DNA from: Imbricaverruca yamaguchii
Taxonomy: Eukaryota; Arthropoda; Thecostraca; Neoverrucidae
Reading direction: 5' to 3'
DNA length: 64,000 bases
Assembly (NCBI GenBank): GCA_034440575.1
Contig: JAOTOL010001635.1
Span: 2,463,001 to 2,527,000, forward strand
Part shown: piece after piece, positions 58,573 through 64,000 of the stretch
How positions within the stretch are numbered: position 1 is the stretch's first letter
How the letters are laid out: the number at the start of each line of letters is the position of its first letter
Program-made: the position numbers and the translations under genes
Notes under the pieces: model-generated
What the model saw: the letters and a program-made list of their open reading frames with translations, nothing else
Databases searched by the model: none
Told to the model about the DNA's origin: nothing

Positions 58573-59379
58573 GGGGTGGGTGAGGGATCGATTTTACACC
58601 ACAAGAGATCTTCTGAGGTAACTCCTGAATCGTTCAAGATATTTCTTTGAAATTCGGCATCAGCTTTGACAATTTATGAGCGCATGCTATGCTTAAACGA
58701 TACTTCTAGTCTGTTCAGGGTCCGCAGCTGAGACAGGTCAAAGTCAGGTCACGATTTCGCCTCAATGTCGTTTTTGGTTTGCTTTCGCCTTTTGGTTTGG
58801 TTTCGCCGAAATGTCGTCATTTCGTGCTGTCAGAGCGGCAGCTCATAATGTGATAACCGTCTGAATGGAACCTAGCGTATTTGAGAGCTATCATACACCC
58901 ACTCAGTAATGATTACGATAGTGACTGAAGGGAGCTGGTAGTTCTCTTTCATTGACAGGAGCAGATGTGTTTTATTTTTTGCCGTAGATTAGGTGGATTG
59001 AACGGCGGAGTTCCTCCATAATTGAAGGATCTACCTATGGGCAAAATAGCAATTGTTCTCTCGAAACTGTCGACTCCTCTAGCCCAAAAAAGCAATCACA
59101 TAAACATGATTTTTTCTCTCAAAATCCAAGAGCACTTTATGTCAAAGATGATCACGCTTAAAACGATCACACCTGCACTTGCCAAATTCTGCATCTACCA
59201 AATTCCGAGATATTTTCACAATTTCAAGGAACCTTTGAAACATTTTCGACCACACACCGTTAGCATTCCCTACTCGGATATTTAGACCAGTATCAGTTTT
59301 TGGTAAGCATTGTGGCATTTTTCATATATCTGAAGGTTGTTTTAAAACTAACGGTTTGCGTGCGCAATCATGCATCAGA
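58573..59379. other. no gene seen
   Basis: AT-rich unique DNA. The plus frame 59022-59285 is lysine- and histidine-rich but unrecognised. Confidence 0.4.
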
Positions 59380-59450
59380 AGGGCAATGAAGCTAACGAGG
59401 CAAATGAAGCCAATGATGCAAATGAAGCAAGCGATGTAAATGAAGACAAT
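59380..59450. repeat. Short gcnaatgaag repeat
   Basis: Six to seven units of a 9-12-bp motif aatgaagc/aatgatgc in tandem. Confidence 0.8.
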
Positions 59451-60755
59451 TTAGCTGGCAACTTCCAGTGCAGTTCCACTGGTTCCCCAGGCTGCGGGTG
59501 GCCAGCTTGGACTCGACTCGATGGATATTGATGGTCGTGGCGTGGGTGGGAAGGAGGAGGCCCTCGCACCGCCGGCTGGCGTTAATGACACGTCCCAGTC
59601 GGGCTGTGGCGGCCGCGCCGGCCAGCTAGCCTTCGCCCGGTAATTGCCGGCAGCAGTAACTGGCCGGCCGACCTTGGACCGGTATGCAAGCCCGCCGGCG
59701 CCAGCAGCGCTCGTGCGCCAGCTCCTCTCTCGCCACTGCCCCACGACCTCACTGCCGACGCGCTCGCTCTCGGAGACTCGGGTCTCGGGTCTCGGCCGAC
59801 GAGCAGCCGGCCATTCCTGCTGGCGTGCACATGCCGAGCGAGGTCTCTCGCGGTCGGCGGTCGTCCGGCGGTCGTCCGGCGGTGTGTTGTCGCCCCCGGA
59901 GAGGCGAGGTCACCTGCTGTTGGCAGTCAGGCAGCCACGGCCTGCGGGGCCTTTGTCGACTCCGCTGCCACGAAGATTAACTTGAATGTGTGCCGTTGGT
60001 TTTACCCTCAGGCCTTCGACAAGCGTTGCTGCGTAATGCCTAGCAGGGAGATTTCGGGAGAGGACGGGAGTAGTTTTTTTTTAGTCATCAAAATCCTCAA
60101 TCCGGCGGGAGGTGGGTGCCTTGAGCACCGCAATTTCCTGGCCGTATGTCCGGCGAGGTACCAGTCGGGCTCACTTTGACGATAACAGTCAGATCGGTCG
60201 GACCTGGTCACGTGACAGGGTGCGGTCACTCCCATTGGTGGCTCCAATTGCGTCATGCAGCTCTCCACTGTTGATTGGGCCGTAGGATGGAAAGTGGTTG
60301 TCAAGGTTCCGGAATGCATCAACGTAACGTTAATTGGCTTCACTCCTGCCAATGAAAGTGGTGGTGCATGCGAAATGACACCACCAACAGTTTTTCATGA
60401 TGTTACAAAAGGGGTTGGATGCAACACACTGCACTTCGTGCTCCCAAATCATGTTCGATCAATAGCCAATTAAAAGGTCTTGACAGCTAGAAAATGCTTT
60501 AATGACTGCTTCACGTCCATTTGTTCTTTTTGATTATCGGTTGTATACATTAGCAGTGACTGGTGGAGTTTTCGCTGCTTTTGTTCCACGAGTCGCTGTT
60601 TTTCTTAGTCCGTCTAGTATTTCAAGAATCAATGGACGTATCGAAACGAATCCAGGTTAGTGGAAACGTGAAACAAGATATATCAGGTTAAATTTTCCGA
60701 AAGCCTGAATTTTGTTTGGCCTCGACGTCATCGATGATGTCACGTGTCGGGTGAA
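59451..60755. other. CpG-rich segment, then AT-rich DNA
   Basis: 59560-59960 is CpG-rich and open in several frames (tcggcggtcgtccggcggtc words near 59850). The rest is AT-rich. No gene or RNA was recognised. Confidence 0.4.
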
Positions 60756-61561
60756 TTAACCCTCCCCATTTTTTCCCGGCCGGAACCTTATTATGCCCCG
60801 TCTCGGGGTGGGGATGAGGAGGGGGTCCTTTAATACCCTCTTCTAATTTCCAACCTAACCGTTGCATTAAAACGAAAGTGGTATCATCGGAAAGCGCGCG
60901 ACGAGTATGGCCAGAAACAACCCAAGAATCCGCAATAAAAAATATGACTTCACTGGGGAGGTTTATGCGATCATTTCTGACATCATTTTGGTTGGCTCTG
61001 GAGTTCATCTTGGAGGATATTTCAAAAACAATGTTTTTAACATCAGAAAAGGAAGGCGAAATCGACCATGGCCCGAACATTTTTGCACCAAAAATTCAAA
61101 ATAATAATAGTTAGACATTTTCAAGGTTTGAGTTGTTCATTTTCTTGAATTATGCTTTTAGTACAGCGGATTCTTGAATTCTTCTATAAGTAGCGCGGAC
61201 CGTGAAACATTGCTTTAATTCAACTTTCCTTAATAACATACTTACTATCAACAAAATCTTTTATTTTTGCCCTAATTGGCAAATATGCAACAAAAAATAT
61301 TAAAAAAAACAAATGGTGAGTTTTGTTGCATTCCTAAAGATAACTGAATGTTGAAAGTTGCATTCAAATATTATCCGTTAAAACGGAACGACCGGTTGAA
61401 CGTTTTTGGATGTGACCTCACTTGACTGCAAATAACTAGTTGAACTTCGATGGCCTGACATCAAAATTTCCATATAACATACCAAATTGACGTGCGAAGA
61501 TGTTTGCCAAAATTCGACTTATGGAGAGCTAAAATGATCCCCCCAAGACGGTGCAGGTTAA
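60756..61561 (+). mobile_element. TTAA-type MITE, diverged copy
   Basis: TTAA at 60756-60759 and 61558-61561 bounds 806 bp. The right-end complement TTAACCTGCACCGTCTT matches the family terminus; the left end (ttaaccctcccc) is altered. Internal landmarks are catcggaaagcgcgcgacg, the acggaacgaccggttgaac block and gtgacctcacttgac. It is visibly older than the 57716 copy. Confidence 0.88.
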
Positions 61562-63274
61562 ATAGCGTGAACATTTTATGGGAATTCATCCAATTGACCT
61601 AATGACTTCTGTGATGTTGTTTAGTCACCTTCTGGGCATTTCTATGCATGGAGTCAACAAATACACACCTTTTTTATGATAGGTACACCTGAGCACTTCG
61701 GAAGCGACAGCAATTCACGCATGCATAGCACTGACAAATTCGATCTAGCATGGGCTTGACTAAGGTCATGGGTGTCCTAGATTGACTTGGCGCTCTTGGA
61801 AGAATGCCAACCAAATCTAAATATGTCCTCAATCGTGCAAATTCCTTAATTTTAGCGGTCCTACTACATTAACTATTTAACTGGACTATTACCAGCAAAG
61901 TGCGATATAAATATATAACGCATGCTCCTTAAGTAACTTTATGACGCGGCATTGACATGACCTTAGGTGAACTTGAACATGCTTTTCCAAAAACACAGCA
62001 AGGTTGATCATCTAAATGTTCCAAAAGCTTGAATCTACTAGCGACAGCGGTTTCGGCATTAATAAAAAAGAATTAATCGGGTGGTGGAAGTACCCAGTGC
62101 CGTGTGAATTATCCTAGTACAGGATACATTCGGAATTGTAACGAAGTAAAAAAAAATCAGCTAACCCCTGCAATGATGTCAGATGTTACATAAATGTTAG
62201 ACATATTCCGTGGTAAAGTGTATTTATTGAAGGTAACTTCATTTGATCTTATCATACAAACGTATGTTTACATGCAAACATCTTGCAACTTGGCATATCA
62301 ATAGAAAGGGATTGATAGTTCCGGCCATCCACCTCAACTCCTAGCCCACTTGCTGACGTGCCAGGCTCGCCACCACTGGCCCGCTTAAGGTCGACCACCA
62401 CTGCACCGTGCCACCCCATATCTCTACGGTAATTACACGATAGACGTGAAGTATGTTGTGTGACATCGCTCACAGTAATTTTTGGTAATTGGGCTTAGAT
62501 TACGTTGATGGAATTTCCTGTCGCTCAAAATAAACTCCGATAATTTCCCCGTCGGCGGTTGCAGGGTGCCCGTTGCTTATCAACAGCTTGGCAACCACGG
62601 TTTTAGCCTGCACACTGTTGCACAGGAATGCGGTTGTCATAAATACTCGTTTTTCTGACAGCCAAACTGATTACATGCAATTTACTGGCAACGTGTGAAT
62701 TGTGGCGAAATCCACGTGCGACTTGCTCACATCGTTACCAGCTCCATATGACGTACGCCCCGAGGCACAATCGAGATGGGCCCACCGCCGGCTACCACTT
62801 GCAGTAATTGCTTGCCATCTGACAGATTCGTACACTACCAGCTCCACTGCGTGTGCAATTAATAACTGTCATTAATGAGATGATCGCCGGCGCCGGGAAG
62901 TCTCGCAAGTGGCTATCCACTGATGTTGTTCACCGTTCCATGCATCCGAAGACAAGTGTTAATTTTTGATGTGTGGTACCTTGGAGTGTCGACATTGCAG
63001 CCAATCGAGTTCTAGGCGATGGCGAGAGGTTGGTTGGCAACGGTGTGTTAAATCTGGCCACGCTGCGCTCGGCGCGAGCTCTGAAGCGATTGCAAAAGCC
63101 AGATTTACCATCGCAACACAGAGTGGGCTTTTGGCTGCATGATACACACACAGTCAACTATTTCTCATTGTTGCTACACAATTTTACAATACCTTGACAT
63201 GCAAAGCGTTTCAAATTTCTTCCCTTCCACGGACCATTTCTTCTCTCTGATTGGGTACTGTATCGACAGCTTTC
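61562..63274. other. no gene seen
   Basis: AT-rich unique DNA with short open frames on both strands (62252-62473, 62930-63197). None is recognised. Confidence 0.45.
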
Positions 63275-63555
63275 CCTCTGTCCATATGGTATGTGGACTG
63301 TGCATGCAACAACACGCTAGCCTTCCCTCTTTCCTCGTGGTATGTGGACTGTTGACGCTAAGAATACGCTAGCCTTCCCTTTGTCCTTATTCCATGTGGA
63401 CTGTTCACGCTAACAATACGAAAGCCTTCCCTCTGTCCTTGTTGCATGCGGACTGTTCATGCAAACAATACGCGAGCCTCTCCCTGTCTTTGTGGTATGT
63501 GGATTGTTCACACTAACAATACGCGAACATTCCCTCTGCCCTTGTGGCACGTGTG
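63275..63555. repeat. ~59-60-bp minisatellite, five copies
   Basis: Units share gtatgtggactgttcacgct + aacaatacgcnagccttccc + tctgtccttgt, with moderate divergence and one short first unit. Confidence 0.88.
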
Positions 63556-63579
63556 ATAGTGAACCTCCACCACTGACCG

Positions 63580-63770
63580 TACTGGCCACCAATGATGGTC
63601 GGCTGCCACCGATACCGTACCGACTACTACCAATGATGGTCGACCGCCACCGATACCGTACCGACTACTACCAATGCTGGTCGGCCGCCAACGATACCGT
63701 ACCGGCCACCAATGCTGGTCGGCTGCCACCGATACCGTACCGACTACTACCAATGATGATCTGCCACCAC
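63580..63770. repeat. 41-bp minisatellite (gataccgtaccgactactac)
   Basis: About five units of gataccgtaccgactactac + caatgatggtcgaccgccac + c. It lies directly after the 60-bp array but is unrelated in sequence. Confidence 0.92.
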
Positions 63771-64000
63771 CGTTATATGGGTTGAATGTTACATTATCTG
63801 GAATAATGATTATGTGAAGAACATTTACTTATATTGCACTTAGGCATTTAGCGCATCACGCCAGGCGACTTTTCTCAATGTGCTTCATCGCACTTCTGTC
63901 AATGCGTAGTGGTGTACTGATCCATGTTAGATAATGCTTCATGTGTTTCATATGCTTAATTCTTCTAGAGGGCTCGTAATACGGTTCCAGATCTTGTTCC
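63771..64000. other. no feature seen
   Basis: AT-rich unique DNA to the window edge. No signal was recognised. Confidence 0.45.

Overview
The window looks like gene-poor, repeat-dense nuclear DNA from an animal, most likely a marine invertebrate or an arthropod. No complete conserved gene can be read in it. The grounds are dispersed TTAA-flanked non-autonomous transposons, a tRNA-derived SINE with target-site duplications, a Penelope-type hammerhead motif, long dinucleotide microsatellites and many GC-rich minisatellites set in AT-richer DNA. Nothing suggests a prokaryote: there are no operons, no ribosome-binding-site and ORF tiling, and no CRISPR. The species is not identified; 'arthropod' rests only on a remembered resemblance of one transposon pseudogene to proteins repeated in arthropod genomes.

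Layout. 1-757 is the first copy of a TTAA-bounded MITE family. 2330-5115 is a large imperfect palindrome made from two opposed copies of a decayed transposon protein gene. 5-16 kb holds CA and TA microsatellites and degenerate GC-rich repeats, and ends in two opposed MITE fragments (15394-16369). 16.7-27 kb is a chain of minisatellites: a 66-bp array, a 31-bp E-box array, a 31-32-bp array, a 50-bp array, a 42-bp TGACGTAA array and a 45-bp array. A tRNA-like SINE lies at 19049-19240. 28090-29770 is one MITE with a second copy of the same family inserted at an internal TTAA. 30-40 kb carries further arrays (about 80, 66, 41, 60, 41, 40 and 50 bp) and a palindrome with hammerhead-like motifs (38864-39137). 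41-50 kb is mostly quiet AT-rich DNA with one protein-like pseudogene on the minus strand (44440-45049). 50.9-56.9 kb is again array-rich (34-38, 7, 13, 28 and 17 bp units). 57716-58572 and 60756-61561 are two more near-complete MITEs, and 63.3-63.8 kb ends with two short arrays.

By my manual tally, tandem arrays cover roughly one sixth of the window. Many long open frames lie inside them and are by-products of stop-free repeat units. Genes do not cooperate here in any visible way. What can be read is a history of transposon insertion, inverted duplication and independent birth of many minisatellites, several of which multiply short regulatory-type motifs (CACGTG, TGACGTAA) or perfect palindromes.
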